Shown here: positions 35,481 through 46,634 of the stretch, piece by piece | How positions within the stretch are numbered: the first letter of the stretch is position 1 | Layout of the letters: every line of letters begins with the position of its first letter | Translations under genes and position numbers: made by a program | Origin: Timema cristinae | Lineage: Eukaryota; Arthropoda; Insecta; Phasmatodea; Timematidae | DNA: 64,000 nt | Direction: 5' to 3' | Assembly: GCA_039000515.1 (NCBI GenBank) | Contig: JBCFYV010000533.1 | Coordinates: 37,919-101,918 of the forward strand | The notes under the pieces: model-generated | Databases searched by the model: none | What the model saw: the letters and a program-made list of their open reading frames with translations, nothing else | What the model was told of the DNA's origin: nothing

Positions 35481-35628
35481 GGGTCCTTCCTTATACTAAG
35501 CCTACTAGAGTTGTAGGGAAGGCTCGTTCACTTTACCTGCCAGCATTCAGCTCTACCCTAACACGCAGTGCTGCTGTTACGTCTGCTCGTCACCTAGCCA
35601 AGCTTGCTTCTTTCTGTTCAGATCATGT

Positions 35629-35634
35629 GACTTT
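35629..35634. repeat. Polinton left target-site duplication GACTTT
   Basis: GACTTT directly precedes the element; the identical hexamer follows its right end at 52085-52090. Six bases is the Polinton standard. Confidence 0.9.
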
Positions 35635-36091
35635 AGTAAGGGAGAATGCGGTATACGGGGGCACACATTAATCAAGAGTTGGAGGTTTCCTGAGATGTCA
35701 CGATAGATATGTTGATGTGAGATGTGGAGGTGGGGAGGTGGGGGGATGACTGAGATGAGTGAGGGGGGTTTGGGAGGGTTCCTGAGATGTTGTGGTGATG
35801 TGAGTTGTGGGGTAGGGGGGATGGGGCACCTTTTTGGTAAAAGCGGTATACTGCAACACTCATTTGCATAATTGGCTGGTGGGAGGGGGAGGAGATGATA
35901 AGGGTTGGAGCACTCGATGGTGGTATGAGGGGGTGTTGAGCACCTGGGGAAGTGTTTTTTCTTGAGGCTTTCTGTAATGGGATGTGGGGATGAGAAGGGT
36001 TGGAGCATGTGATGGCGTGAGGGGTTGGGTGTGGAGCAGCTGGTTTTTTCTTATACCTTCGTTAAACATGGTGCAGATACGGGGACAGGGA
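35635..36091 (+). repeat. Polinton left terminal inverted repeat
   Basis: Pairs with 51644-52084, differing by scattered substitutions and small indels (457 against 441 bp). Weaker similarity may continue to about 36,158. It contains internal repeats: GCGGTATAC twice near the outer end and GATGAGAAGGGTTG twice further in (one further diverged). P- and H-rich ORFs on either strand here are not genes. Confidence 0.93.
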
Positions 36092-36472
36092 TGAGAAGGG
36101 TTGTCTCTCGCACGGTCTGGCTGTTTTTTCTCCCTCTCTCTTTCATCATCGTGACGTAGTGTATAGAGCCTATGGGTAGGGTTGTACGGTGCTCACACGG
36201 TAAAGTGTGTCAGGATAGGCTTGACGTAGTGACTGGGGTGCACAGGTGTGGCAGCTGCACTTGAAAGAGCCATATATTCTCATAACAGTCAAGGTATACG
36301 AGAAATATTTTATCTGATTCACGAACTTTAGAACATAAATTTTTTTCTATGTGACATGCTTAGAATCATGATACTTAATTCGTGACAGAGATTTGTGTTG
36401 AGTAGTTTTCACATTGAGGGTCTAGATCCGTGTACTTTGTGGGAGGGGGGGAGAGAGGCGTGGCTTGGAGCC
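36092..36472. promoter_or_regulatory. Polinton left noncoding leader with TATA box
   Basis: No ORF of note. CCTATAAATT at 36471-36480 lies about 55 bp before the first ATG (36533) and is a credible TATA box for the first gene. Confidence 0.5.
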
Positions 36473-36532
36473 TATAAATTGGGGTGGTCAGTCCTTTTTT
36501 TGTTGAATCATTAACCGGTAGCTATATTAGCC

Positions 36533-36935
36533 ATGGCATCAGAATTTGTGGCTGCATTTTTGACGCAGGTGGGAAGTAATGAAATACTTCCACGTAAATT
36601 GACCGACTTGGAGATAGGTCACGCGTACCGTATTTATTCAATAAAATCGGTAAATACTCGATTCGGTCGTCGTATACTTACTGTGCTCGACGCCAAGTAT
36701 CAAGTTTGGCTGCCGCGGAGATTTTCGACGCTTAGCGATGCTCAGATAGAGGATATATCGAAAGCGGATCTACTACATGTTTACAAAGGTCTCTCTACCG
36801 CCACCAAAACGGCCATCCTGAACTTTGAAGGTATGTGTGTGTGTGTATGTGTGTATGTGTGTATGTGTGTATGTGTGTATGTGTGTATGTATGTGTGTGT
36901 GTATGTATGTATGTGTGTATGTGTGTATGTGTGTA

Positions 36936-36980
<45 letters not shown>

Positions 36981-38517
36981 GTGTGTTAGGATAACCGTAC
37001 TTAATCTAAGTCAATAATCATTGAATTGTTTTCAAGTTAAATGTGAATAGTTTAAAAAGAATTGTTTACATCATTAACTAACAATACGAGGTTCGAATCT
37101 CACTCCCAGGATAATTGTACTTAATCTACCACTCGTAAGACCTAAGTCAAACAATCTTCCTTAAAACAAAGTTCGACCATTAATTACCTTAAAAACACAA
37201 AGTCCATTAATTACCTTTTACCAAAGTTCAAACAATCTTAATTACCTTTAAATGAATTACCTTTAAATGCGGTAGGATTATTAATTACCTTTACCTTAAA
37301 AAAACACACAGTCCATTAATTACATTGGCTAAATTGCTTAGTTAGTGACTGGATTACTAATATTTAAATCAATATTTTTTTTAGAATTAAACATAGAACT
37401 ATATCAAACTAAATATTTCATGAAAGACCCTCTACATTCATCCCGACAACCAGTAGCTTTTTTTTTTACATCAGAGCGGTTCATATAATTAAAGCAAAAA
37501 AAAAAACTTTTTTATTTGAATACAAAGCAATTGTACAATTTTTTAATGAAGCTTATCGCTTAATTATCTTTAAATGAAGCTGGATTATGAAGAAGTTAAC
37601 AATATTTTTTTAAAAAAACAGTTACTTCATTCGAATATTGAATTAACCAAAGTTCAAACAATCTTAATTAGCCGAGTTCTTACCCACTCTATATTTTCCC
37701 TAGTCGAAACAGAGAGGTTATCCAAATTACACGGTGGAAGAAACTTATAGTTGATTTCCTCGAAATGTTCAAAATGTAAAACACTCACCTCTTTGAAAAC
37801 GAATGATATTTCTTCGCCCGTTACATCATTAACTAACAATACGAGGTTCGAACCTTGCTCCCTGGATAATTGTGCTTAATCTACACCTCGTAAGACCAAA
37901 GTTAATAATCTTACAGGTTAAAATATCATTTACTAATAATAAATCGTTGAATTGTTTAATAGTTTTAAAAAAAACAGCTACTTGAGTCGTTTTTGAAATG
38001 AGTTTAAACACACTATTTTCCATCCCTCTTTTAACAGAAGGGACCGAGGGAGTTTAAACAAACTTTTTTCTGCCACTCTCTTTTCTCGTCTTTCTTCTTT
38101 TAACGGAAGGGACCGAGGGACAGCAACAAAAAAAGAAACATTTAAACCTTTCTGTATTTACTGTAAACTAAAAAGAGCTTTCGTACAAATCTCCCATACA
38201 CTTACATGCTAATACTGTTTAGGGATTAATAAGGTTATATTTTTAGAGGAAATGTGTACAAATTTGCGTGGTTAGAGAGAGAGACTAGAAAAAAACCATT
38301 GGGTTAAAACCATCCTGGGCGATAGTGGAACCTTGACCCTCCCAATACGAGAGTAAAGCGTTAGAACAGCAAGTGACTGAAGCAGCTAGGTAGCCTGATT
38401 GTCTAGGGGTAAGGTGTCAGACTTATGCACTTACTCATCATAGTCGTTCCTGTTTGTTTGTTTACAGCCATCTCGAGCCCACTTGACGTTATCTTGGAGG
38501 GGACTGTACCTGAATGA
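36533..38517 (+). CDS. Small Polinton protein, OB-fold-like, probably spliced
   Basis: Exon 1 (36533-36830) encodes MASEFVAAFLTQVG..., with segments RFGRRILTVLDAKYQVWLP and RRFSTLSDAQIEDI. Small proteins with an LPRRF/LPKRY core after a beta-rich stretch are common beside arthropod mobile elements; the pattern suggests an OB-like nucleic-acid-binding barrel, but that is inference. The uninterrupted frame runs on into a GT-rich microsatellite, which is implausible. A good donor (AAG|GTATGT, 36831) and an acceptor (GTTTGTTTACAG, ending 38467) instead give a phase-1 junction. That adds a 16-codon tail stopping at TGA 38515-38517 and makes a protein of about 115 aa. The 1,637-bp intron holds the microsatellite, duplications and SINE fragments. 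Splicing is predicted only. Confidence 0.55.
36831..36990 (+). repeat. GTGTAT/GTGT microsatellite
   Basis: About 160 bp of GTGTAT, GTATGT and GTGT units right after the predicted donor site. Cys/Val/Met-rich ORFs across it are artefacts. Confidence 0.95.
36991..38467 (+). repeat. Intron filler: duplications and SINE pieces
   Basis: A phrase with CTAACAATACGAGGTTCGAA, then GGATAATTGTRCTTAATCTA, occurs near 37,076 and again near 37,830; a partial relative with ACCGTACTTAATCTAAG follows the microsatellite at about 36,990. An ATTACCTT-rich stretch repeats at 37,170-37,320. A worn minus-strand SINE 1 lies at about 38,214-38,360 and the first ~40 bp of a SINE 2 head (TGTCTAGGGGTAAGGTGTCA) at about 38,388-38,428. 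Short ORFs here are not credible. Confidence 0.55.
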
Positions 38518-38550
38518 AGAGGAGGCTAAAAAGGAGAGCATAGAGCGAAC

Positions 38551-41500
38551 ATGGCAGAACCTCCAGCTAAGAGAGCGCGCTTTTCTTCCCCCATCATTAT
38601 TTCTCGACAAATAAATGGAAATAAAGTGTATACTCTCCGTGAATTAACCTCAAATGAGCAACTTTTAATTAATTATCTAAAACGTGATATCACAACACAA
38701 GTATATAAGGCATATATTGAGCATACACCAGGGTTGATTAAGACCTCGAGCGTTTTGATACTCGGACATGAGGATATAGATAGTCAGATCCGGACGCTTT
38801 TGACTCAGTCACGTGACTTGGGTATGGGATTTACCCAGTTTAGACTTTACCTGGAACCGTTAGGTTCTCATTGAAACTTATTGAGCAGGCGTACACCCGC
38901 CGTATAAAAACCTATTCTATCACTAATGAATTGCCTTACAAGGACCCCGTTCAGTTTCTCGTCGCGTGCGGGGGTATACACGTAAAGACGGTAGAAGAAA
39001 CAATTGCAAATGACTCGATAAAGGTAAATTGCAGTCTCATTTGCGAGTTTAGACATCCTACCGAAGGTAGAATTGAGAAAGGGTATTTCAACTCTACTCT
39101 ATGCGGTATATTTACCCCTACAAACTTGGAGGAGTTATATGAGAATAATGTGGTTTTCCCCCTCCTTGCTCAAATTGTAGGTTTTGTTTCTAGAGACTCG
39201 GGTTGGATGTATGACGGTACATTGGAGATGAGAATAAATCTCTCTAAAAACACGGTTTTCACGATCGGGGCTCAGGTTCAAATCCCTGAAACTATAGCCA
39301 TGCGTGAAGCGTTGATAAATGTGCAATGTGAATAAGGTCATTGCTTCCCTGTATCTGTTTTATCCTGTCTTTTTTGAGCCGACGGGGAAAGCTCAACGTT
39401 TATCCTCTTACCCTAATTTTCGAGACGTGTTGAATCTAGATGGGATCCCTCTCCCATTCCAAATGAGATATATCGAGCGTTTTGAAAAGCTTAACGATAT
39501 ATCTGTAAATGTGTACACTGCAAAGCATGATGGGAGTGACTCTTATATTGACACAGCTGACACCTCTAAAAAACTAGTAATTGTTCCCGTACACGTCAGT
39601 GCTAAAGAGCGCGCTAGACATGTTCATTTATTCATGATAAGAGTGCACGGGACAGAAACTTATTATTTCAGCGGTATTAAAAATCAATCACGGTTAATAA
39701 ACCCTTAACTACCGCGAGCGTCTAACAGAGGACGTAGATACTTTTGCGATAGATACCTGTCCGCTTTTTTGACTGAAAACAAACTCGCAAAACATAAAGA
39801 GGCGTGTATAAAATTCCACGCGGTAAGGAGTACATTCCCTCAAGGGGAGGATAAATTCCTCACCTTCACTCAGTATAAGCAGCAGGAGAAAACAGGATTT
39901 ATCGTATATGCGGACCTGGAGAGCTTACTTATGCCTATAGAGACGAGTGATCCCGACCCAAAATTTTCATATACCGAGAATGTTCAGCGTCATGTAGCTT
40001 ATTCTGTAGGAATGTACGTTAAATGTAATTTTGACAATAGTCTCTCAGAGTACCGTCACTTCACGGGAAAAGATTGTATTGACCAATTTGTTGAGGCGCT
40101 CGTAGATACGGCGAAGCGTGTACTAGAGTATTATAGTACCGTCGTACCAATGAAACCGTTAACTCCTGCTCAAAGAGACGCTCATAATACAGCCTCTCAT
40201 TGTCATATATGCGAGAAGCCCTACAAGAATGATGATATTCGGGTTATGGATCATTGTCACTTGACTGGACTTTATCGTGGGAGTAGTCACGCGGCGTGTA
40301 ATATTAATTACAAGAACCCGAGTCACCTGAGCGTAGTAATCCATAACGCGCGTTGCTACGATAATTTTTTCCTTCTCGAATCACTCGTTGAACGTAGAGA
40401 AACTGATCCGTTCACGGGGGAGAACGTTCTCGTCAATCCGGGAAAAGTCAGATTTATTGGAGAGACAATGGGAAGATTCAAAGTAATCATGAAATATATT
40501 CGTTGTGGGTTTCGAGGGATTACAATTAAAAGTATAGATAGTTTCAGTTTTCTATGTACTTCCCTAGAGAAATGCGTATCTTACCTCGAACCCGAGCAAC
40601 TTAAAATCACCCGTAAGTGCCATCCCGAGGATGAACGCTTCAAATTAGTCACACGAAAAGGAGTGTTCCCCTATGATTATATTGATTCATTCGAGCGGCT
40701 GGACGAGACTCAGTTACCGGGCAAAGATAAATTTTACAACGCGCTCACGGATAGTCATATCTCTCAGGAAGACTATGATCACGCCTGTGAGGTTTGGCGA
40801 GTATTCGAATGTAAGAATCTTTGGGACTATTCGAACCTCTACCTGTGCACGGACGTAACTTAACTGGCTGACGTATTTGAGAACTTTCGTGATCTCTGCA
40901 TGAAGACGTATAGGCTCGATCCCGGATGGTCCCTTACAGCCCCCAGTCTAGCGTACCAGGCTCTATTGAGAATAACCCGGGTATGGCTCGAATTAATCGA
41001 TGATGTGGACACTCATCAATTCATTGAGGGGGCTATCCGTGGAGGGATATGTTTTGTGGCTAATCGTCACGCTGTAGCGTATAATCGCTATATGGACATG
41101 TTTGATCCTTCCAAGCCGGAGCCCTACATTGTCTATCTAGACGTGAATGGACTCTATTCATTTAGTATGCTGTCCTCACTTCCCTATGGAGAGTTCAGGA
41201 GGCTCGAAGATGAAGAAATTGCTCGATTGGACGTGCTAAAAGTAGAGGAGGATGCGGATACGGCTATATCTTGCAGGTAGATCTTTAATATCCGCGAGAT
41301 GTGCACGACGCTCATTCTGACTTGCCGTTCTGTCCTGAGAAAGGGATTCCACCCGTAGGGAAACATGAGAAACTGTTAACAACTTTAGCTGATAAGACTG
41401 GGTACGTCATTCACTACCGTCATCTAAAGCTATGTTTAGCGAACGGGTTGAAACTGACGAGAGTTCACCGTGTTCTCAGTTTCAAGCAAGCGCCGTGAAT

Positions 41501-42371
41501 GGCTCCGTATATCAGGTTGAACGCGGAAATGAGGAGTAAAGCGAGCAATCAATTTGAAAACATGTTTTTCAAACTGATGAACAATGCCGCATTCGGTCGC
41601 CTCATATCTAACAAGAGAGCTTACCGTACGATAAAGATAGCTACCAGGTGAGATGGGAAATTTGGAGCGGGTAACCTCATAGCCAGCCCTCACTTTAAAA
41701 ACCGCTCGATAGTGTCAGAAAACCTAATCATCATCGAGATGGAACCGCAAGAGATTTACTTTGATATGCCTATCTATGCGGGATTCGCCATTTTGGAAAT
41801 CTCGAAGGTAGTCATGTACGGTCTACATTACCAGGTTATGATCCCTGCCTTCCCCAAAGGTACGTTAAAACTTCAATACACTGATACAGACTCACTTCTC
41901 TACTACATGAATGTTGAGGATGCATACCAGAGACTCGCCCTGTTAGCTAATGACTACCTGGACACCTCCACCTACGGACAAGACAATGTTTACAGGATGC
42001 CCGTAGTAAATAAAGGGGTGCTCGGTAAACTAAAAGACGAGACTCGAGGTCGGATCATCACTGAGTTCATTGGTTTACGTCCTAAACTCTATTCATTCTC
42101 AGTACAAGGAGATGGAGAGACGCTCAAGGCTAAAGGGGTGAAGAGTAGCGCGTTAAGAACGCTTTCATTAGAGGATTATCGTAATTGTTTGACAGATGAG
42201 ACGATAGTCATGAGAGAGGCTCGTTCAATAAGAGCTGTAGGATTCAAACTTTACACATAAAAATTCAATAGGGTCGCTCTATGCTCTATCGACGACAAAA
42301 GATATAGAGTACCAGGAACTGTCAATACTCTTCCATGGTCCCATTACTCAATCGGACCGTCAACTCTATAG
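38551..42371 (+). pseudogene. polB: Protein-primed DNA polymerase B, multiply broken
   Basis: The replicative polymerase of the element. N-terminal region 38551-39335, then 3'-5' exonuclease motifs (acid pair in VYADLES at about 39,913; HNARCYDNF at about 40,351). An HNH-like Cys/His cluster (CHICEKPY, then DHCHLTGLYRG) follows at 40,200-40,310. Polymerase motif A is YLDVNGLYSF (Asp at about 41,140), motif B FFKLMNNAAFG (about 41,565), motif C YTDTDS (41,877-41,894). Breaks: frameshift near 38,860-38,874; TAA 39333 with frame change; TAA 39706 followed by two compensating shifts; TAA 40861; frameshift near 41,250; TAA 41286; TGA 41496; TGA 41649; TAA 42258, with coding-like sequence to 42,371. 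All catalytic motifs survive, but the gene cannot give a full-length product. The length matches family norms. Confidence 0.92.
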
Positions 42372-43788
42372 TGAACAGTGCGTCTATGTGAAAAAAATCA
42401 TGTTCTCTACAGTGTAAGTGATACTTAAAAAAATATTCATGTTCTATACTGTAAATGATTGAACAGAAAATTTCAAGAACTATACCTAAAAAAATATTCA
42501 CGTCATGTACTCTATTGTGTTAATGTATAAAAAAATATTCATGTTCTATACTGTAAGTGATTAAAACTAAAAAAAATATTCGCCTCCTGTTCTCTATAGT
42601 GTTAATGTTCTGTAGTGTAAGTGATTAAAACTAATAAACAAAACAACAATTTCAAGAACGTGAAAAAAACAACTAATTTAATATGTATCTATGTGTTTTA
42701 AATCTTTATATTCATTAAATAGAATTAATTTTTTCTTTCCTTCCCTTCATCCGCCTCCTCTTCCCCCCATTGATTAAATAATACAATGAAAGTTATAATC
42801 AATAATTCTTTATTTTTTAAAATCTATTACAAGATTCATACGTTTAAAGCTAATTATATTAAACATTTATCTCTAATTTTCATTAAAAGTTAATTACAAT
42901 AAACATTTATTTTTTTAAAAAGTCAATTACATTAAACATTTATTTTCAATCATTAAAAGTTAAAATCATTAGAACCCTATTACAAGATTCATACGTTTAA
43001 AAGTTAATTACATTAAACATCGTTAATTCTTTTACAAGATTCATACATTTAAAGTTAAGTACATTAATTCTTTACAAGATTCATACATTAAACATTTATT
43101 TTTTCAATCATCATTTAGAACTCTATTACAAGATTCATACTTTAAAAGTTAATTACATTAAACTTTTTTCCTAATCATTAAAAGTTAATTACATTAAACA
43201 TTTTTTTTTTTCCAATCATCATTAATTCTTTTACAAGATTCATAATTATGGATGGTGTTTTTTCATTATTTCTTTCCTTCCCTTCATCCGCCTCCTCTTC
43301 CCTTCATCGATTAAATAATACAATGAAATTTATAATCAATAATTCTTTTTTTTTAAATCTATTACAAGATTTAAAGCTAATTATATTAAAGATTTATTTC
43401 TAATTTACATTAAAAGTTAATTTCATTAAAATTTTTTTTTAAAAAAGACATTTATTTTCAATCAATAAAAGTTAATATCATTAGAACCCTATTACAAGAT
43501 TCATACATTAAACATTTTTTTTTCAATCATTAAATGTTAATTACAAGATTCATACATTAAACATTTATTTTTTTCCAATCATTAAAAGTTAAAATCATTA
43601 GAGCCCTATTACAAGATTCGTACGTTTAAACATCGTTAATTCTTTTACAAGATTCATACATTTAAAGTTAATTACATTTAACATCATTAATTCTTTACAA
43701 GATTCAATCATCATTTAGAACTCTATTACAAGATTCATACTTTAAACATTTTTTCCAATCATCATTAATTCTTGTGATAAACGAGGAC
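42372..43788. repeat. AT-rich duplicated spacer between convergent gene blocks
   Basis: From 42,380 to 42,660 a phrase like AATATTCATGTTCTATACTG recurs. From 42,700 to 43,760 words such as TTACAAGATTCATAC, TTAATTACATTAAACATT and AATCATTAAAAGTTAA repeat many times. The block beginning TTTCTTTCCTTCCCTTCATC occurs at about 42,733 and again at about 43,270, a duplication of roughly 535 bp. No ORF. It sits where the plus-strand polymerase and minus-strand capsid genes end, so it may hold both 3' ends. Confidence 0.8.
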
Positions 43789-44094
43789 TTACGCTTCCTC
43801 CGACTCCTCTCGAGGCTTCTTCTTTGCAGGCTCCATCTTCTTTCCGAGCTTACGTTTAGAAGCGTCTGTAGTCTTCTTCTTCCGTCTGGTCATGTCAACC
43901 TCGTCTTGACCGCAGACGCATGATAACTTATTGAGATCTATGTACTTTTTATACTCGTTTATCAGGGCTATCATATGAAGCAATGCTGGAATAACCGAAC
44001 TCGTATCGTTCCGCATCGCACTCTTGGTTAGATCGCAAAAGTTTTGACCAATCAGACTTAAAATTCTTAAACCATTCGCAGAGCACTCAGACAT
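43789..44094 (-). CDS. Small basic Polinton protein, unidentified
   Basis: A 101-aa open frame just downstream of the major capsid gene on the same strand. The N-terminal half is helical-looking (ANGLRILSLIGQNFCDLTKS) and ends with a CVCG pair of cysteines. The C-terminal third is rich in Lys and Arg (TRRKKKTTDASKRKLGKK) with an acidic end. The position in the capsid block and the charge suggest a nucleic-acid-binding or core protein, but no family was recognised. The reading frame is intact. Confidence 0.6.
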   Translation of the reverse strand: MSECSANGLRILSLIGQNFCDLTKSAMRNDTSSVIPALLHMIALINEYKKYIDLNKLSCVCGQDEVDMTRRKKKTTDASKRKLGKKMEPAKKKPREESEEA

Positions 44095-44206
44095 TTTAGC
44101 AGGGTTTGTCTAGTCTGTACTTGACACTATCGTCACCGATAACACTCTGTAGCCGAGACATCCTCTCAGTTCCTTTAATAGTCGAGAACAATTAGGTCTT
44201 CCCTCT

Positions 44207-45442
44207 TTATGATGTCATCTTGCTTACATCACTGCTTGAAGGGTTATAGCGGACCACTCTATCGTGAATGATGAGACAAAACGCCTTGGTATTTACAGGG
44301 ATATTTTCCACCGTCTCGAACATTATACGACACGTCACCATACCGTCCTTGAGAGTATCTTCCTGTCGGCTGGCATCGATCACATCGATGGGTGCGTGAG
44401 ACTTGAAATGGGAAGTATCAAGTAAAGGTAAAGAGGCGCTCGTTCCGTAGTACGAAGTCTGGAAATTGGCGTAGTCTTCGTATAATTTCGAGAAGGAATC
44501 TTGTCTAAAGTTTAAGTTCATATCCTCATAAGGGTACATGTTAGAATTTAGATAGAGTTTAGCATTACGTAAATTACAATGGTCAAAAATACTTCTATCT
44601 GCTACCGTCGTATTGTTCCATCCGGTCTGAAGCACGAAAACAGCGTAACGAGGTTTCTCCAGCAAAGTTGACGTTTTCACAGTCCAATCATGCTGATTAG
44701 AGGTGGGTACGTTAGGGTACTCGTACAATTCCCAAGTACGGAAAGGTAGCTCGATGATCCTCCCGCTCTTGATGAAATTAAGCAGGTTGAGACGATTGAT
44801 ATCATCAGTCTTTATATGCGGTACAAGCCAAGATATTTTACTTAACTCAATCTTAGAGGGTGTCTCTGCAGCAGGAGGTGCGGCTCTTTGTAAAGCGTTG
44901 TTGTCGCTGGTGGAACGAACTAGCACCAGCTCTTGTTTCGCGTTGATCAGTATTCGGGAATAGTCTTCAACGAATCCTAGTATGAGACGTAAAGGGATGC
45001 ATACGTCAAAGATGCCTGTTTCAGCATGTTCGTGAACTCCTTCAAACCTCCAACCCGCGTTTGAAAGATGAGTCTGCCAACCATTCCTTATAGATAGATA
45101 GTTTTTAAGTTGGGTCGAAATACCCACATCTCTCGATTGATCAATCTCTACCCCGTTGATCTCATAGGCGATTCTTGAGAATAGATGCAGTATTCCGTTA
45201 CTAACAATTCTCGAAGTGCTTCCAGGTTCTCCCATATACAAAAGTAGTCGCCCTTTGATATGTAGCAGAGAGCGATGATGTAGGGTGCATAACACTTCTT
45301 GTTGGATAGATATCCTAAGCTCGTTCCCGTTAGCTAACGGACCGGGAATATACGAGGCGTAGGAATGATACTGGAAACTGGCCAAGGCTGTATCAAAAGC
45401 GACAGACTCCCCAATGTTCAGAATATCCACGACGTCATCCAT
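44207..45442 (-). CDS. Major capsid protein, double jelly-roll
   Basis: A 411-aa intact frame, the usual size for arthropod Polinton major capsid proteins. Recognisable blocks in order: FQYHSYASYIPGP near the N terminus, an IQQEVLCTLHHRSLLHIKG strand pair, YEINGVEIDQSRDVG, a LGFVEDYSRILINAKQELVL block, SWLVPHIKTDDINRL, WELYEYPNVP, WTVKTSTLLEKPRYAVFVLQ, FDHCNLRNAKLYLNS and a C-terminal VNTKAFCLIIHDRVV. By family knowledge it forms the trimeric hexon-like capsomer of the particle. It lies in a minus-strand series with the minor capsid, protease and PLA2 genes. It has no frameshift or stop, unlike the polymerase of the same element. Confidence 0.93.
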   Translation of the reverse strand: MDDVVDILNIGESVAFDTALASFQYHSYASYIPGPLANGNELRISIQQEVLCTLHHRSLLHIKGRLLLYMGEPGSTSRIVSNGILHLFSRIAYEINGVEIDQSRDVGISTQLKNYLSIRNGWQTHLSNAGWRFEGVHEHAETGIFDVCIPLRLILGFVEDYSRILINAKQELVLVRSTSDNNALQRAAPPAAETPSKIELSKISWLVPHIKTDDINRLNLLNFIKSGRIIELPFRTWELYEYPNVPTSNQHDWTVKTSTLLEKPRYAVFVLQTGWNNTTVADRSIFDHCNLRNAKLYLNSNMYPYEDMNLNFRQDSFSKLYEDYANFQTSYYGTSASLPLLDTSHFKSHAPIDVIDASRQEDTLKDGMVTCRIMFETVENIPVNTKAFCLIIHDRVVRYNPSSSDVSKMTS

Positions 45443-45550
45443 TATTTTCGTAACGAGTAACCTAGACGTCTTAAATAGAGTTTATTGGCAGGTGTTAACG
45501 CTTTCACTGTCCTTCTCTCAATGTTTCGAAGAAGACTTCGCCGTCTTGTT

Positions 45551-46259
45551 TTATCTAGTACGAGTACCATCTCCAGCGAGTCGTTTCAGATGTAGACGTA
45601 GCGATATCGTCTCGTCTCTAAAGTTGACGATATCTCCTCGCTCGTCAACAAGTCGTACTGAGATACTCTATTACTCGCTTCGTTACCGGAAGGTAAATGA
45701 TATTGTTAGGCGCTTCCACTATCTTATAGCCTGGCGGGACGGTCATGCTGAACTCATGCAAGGTATGACTCGGTTCTCCGTTGACGTAAGTCCCGTTAGC
45801 GAGACTACATTCTACACGGATTACATTCACGTGAAGAATATTCACAGTATTGGTAGATATGTGCGTCTTCCCTGCAGGAAGTATGACTGAGTCGAACCCT
45901 AGCAAGGATGCAAACGTCCCAGGTCGGGTAAAGTCGATAGGTTTATTGCAAGTAATATAGCTCTTTAAAGTGCTAGGGTCACCGATAATGGAGAGCTTTA
46001 CGTTACTCGGGACTTCCCTTCGCAAGAATCGATCCAACGCCTCAAGTTCATAGGTGCCTGGAGGGACTGTATACTCTTTACCGTCGAAAAAAAAATTATT
46101 ATTACGTTCGTCAATGTTCGGTATGGAATTGAACGTGGCCAGATTGATCAGTCCGATGAACCATTCTTCTTCACGATTCTCTTCTCCGAGCAGGATATGC
46201 GGGAAGTAGTTCTCTGTCAGATTCGAACTCTGACCTGTCAGTGTAAGTGTCATAGACAT
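45551..46259 (-). pseudogene. Minor capsid protein (penton-like), frameshifted near the 3' end
   Basis: The open frame 45645-46259 encodes 204 residues starting MSMTLTLTGQSSNL. It has the features of the Polinton penton/minor capsid protein: WFIGLINLATFNSIPNI, YTVPPGTYELEALDRFL, FASLLGFDS and EFSMTVPPGYKIVEAPN. It forms the single jelly-roll pentamer at capsid vertices (family knowledge). Near 45,657 the frame shifts by one base, so translation stops at TGA 45645 after only a few aberrant residues. Conserved-looking coding continues in the other frame (LVDERGDIVNFRDETI) to TAA 45551. About 35 C-terminal residues are therefore lost. This could be a mutation or an assembly error; reads would tell. 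Confidence 0.85.
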
Positions 46260-46277
46260 ATTTACTAAGTTCGAACG

Positions 46278-46634
46278 TCAACGTGAGTATTTAAGGAAAG
46301 CTAAACAAAGATGTCCGCATAAAACGGTCCCGTACTCTTGATACAGAGTATGATTATAGGTGATGGGTATTCCTCTGAGATATTGAACAAGTTCGAGCGG
46401 TGGCCTTAGATCACCGAAACTATCGAAGTAAACCGCCCGTCCACCGTTTTTCTTATACGCCACCCAATGCGTACTCTTACCACTATCATCGTCAAGATTG
46501 ATGATGGCGTTCTCTATCTTCCAAGGAGGACCGTTAGGTAAAGCATCTCTCGCAAATACTCCTCTAAAGAAGGGGATTTTTAACTCGGCGGCGTACTTGC
46601 GCAGATCCGTTTCAGTAAGGGCACGTTTAGGTAG
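46278..46634 (-). pseudogene. Adenain-like cysteine protease, start codon lost
   Basis: The maturation protease of the capsid block. The catalytic residues expected for the adenovirus-protease fold are all visible: His in STHWVAY, Asp in VYFDSFG, Gln in TLYQEYG and Cys in TVLCGHLC. The readable frame extends from 46634 to TAG/TGA-type stop at 46278. It begins with an LPKRALTETDLRKY segment directly after the PLA2 gene's TGA (46637-46635) and in the same frame. The ATG at 46638-46636 overlaps that TGA but is one base out of phase and stops after three codons. The next in-frame ATG (46463) lies after the catalytic His. The start was probably lost by a small indel, or expression depends on readthrough of the PLA2 stop. 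Normal length is about 120 aa upward, so little else is missing. Confidence 0.82.

Noticed and set aside
35577..36069. Pro/His/Ser-rich minus-strand ORFs
   Set aside because: They lie in the Polinton terminal repeat, overlap one another in different frames, and reappear as the inverted copy at 51.5-52.2 kb; composition comes from C-rich repeat text.
36835..37017. Cys/Val/Met repeat proteins
   Set aside because: Translation of the GT/GTAT microsatellite only.
44703..45890. Plus-strand ORFs opposite the capsid genes
   Set aside because: Shadows of the minus-strand major and minor capsid genes, with no family features.
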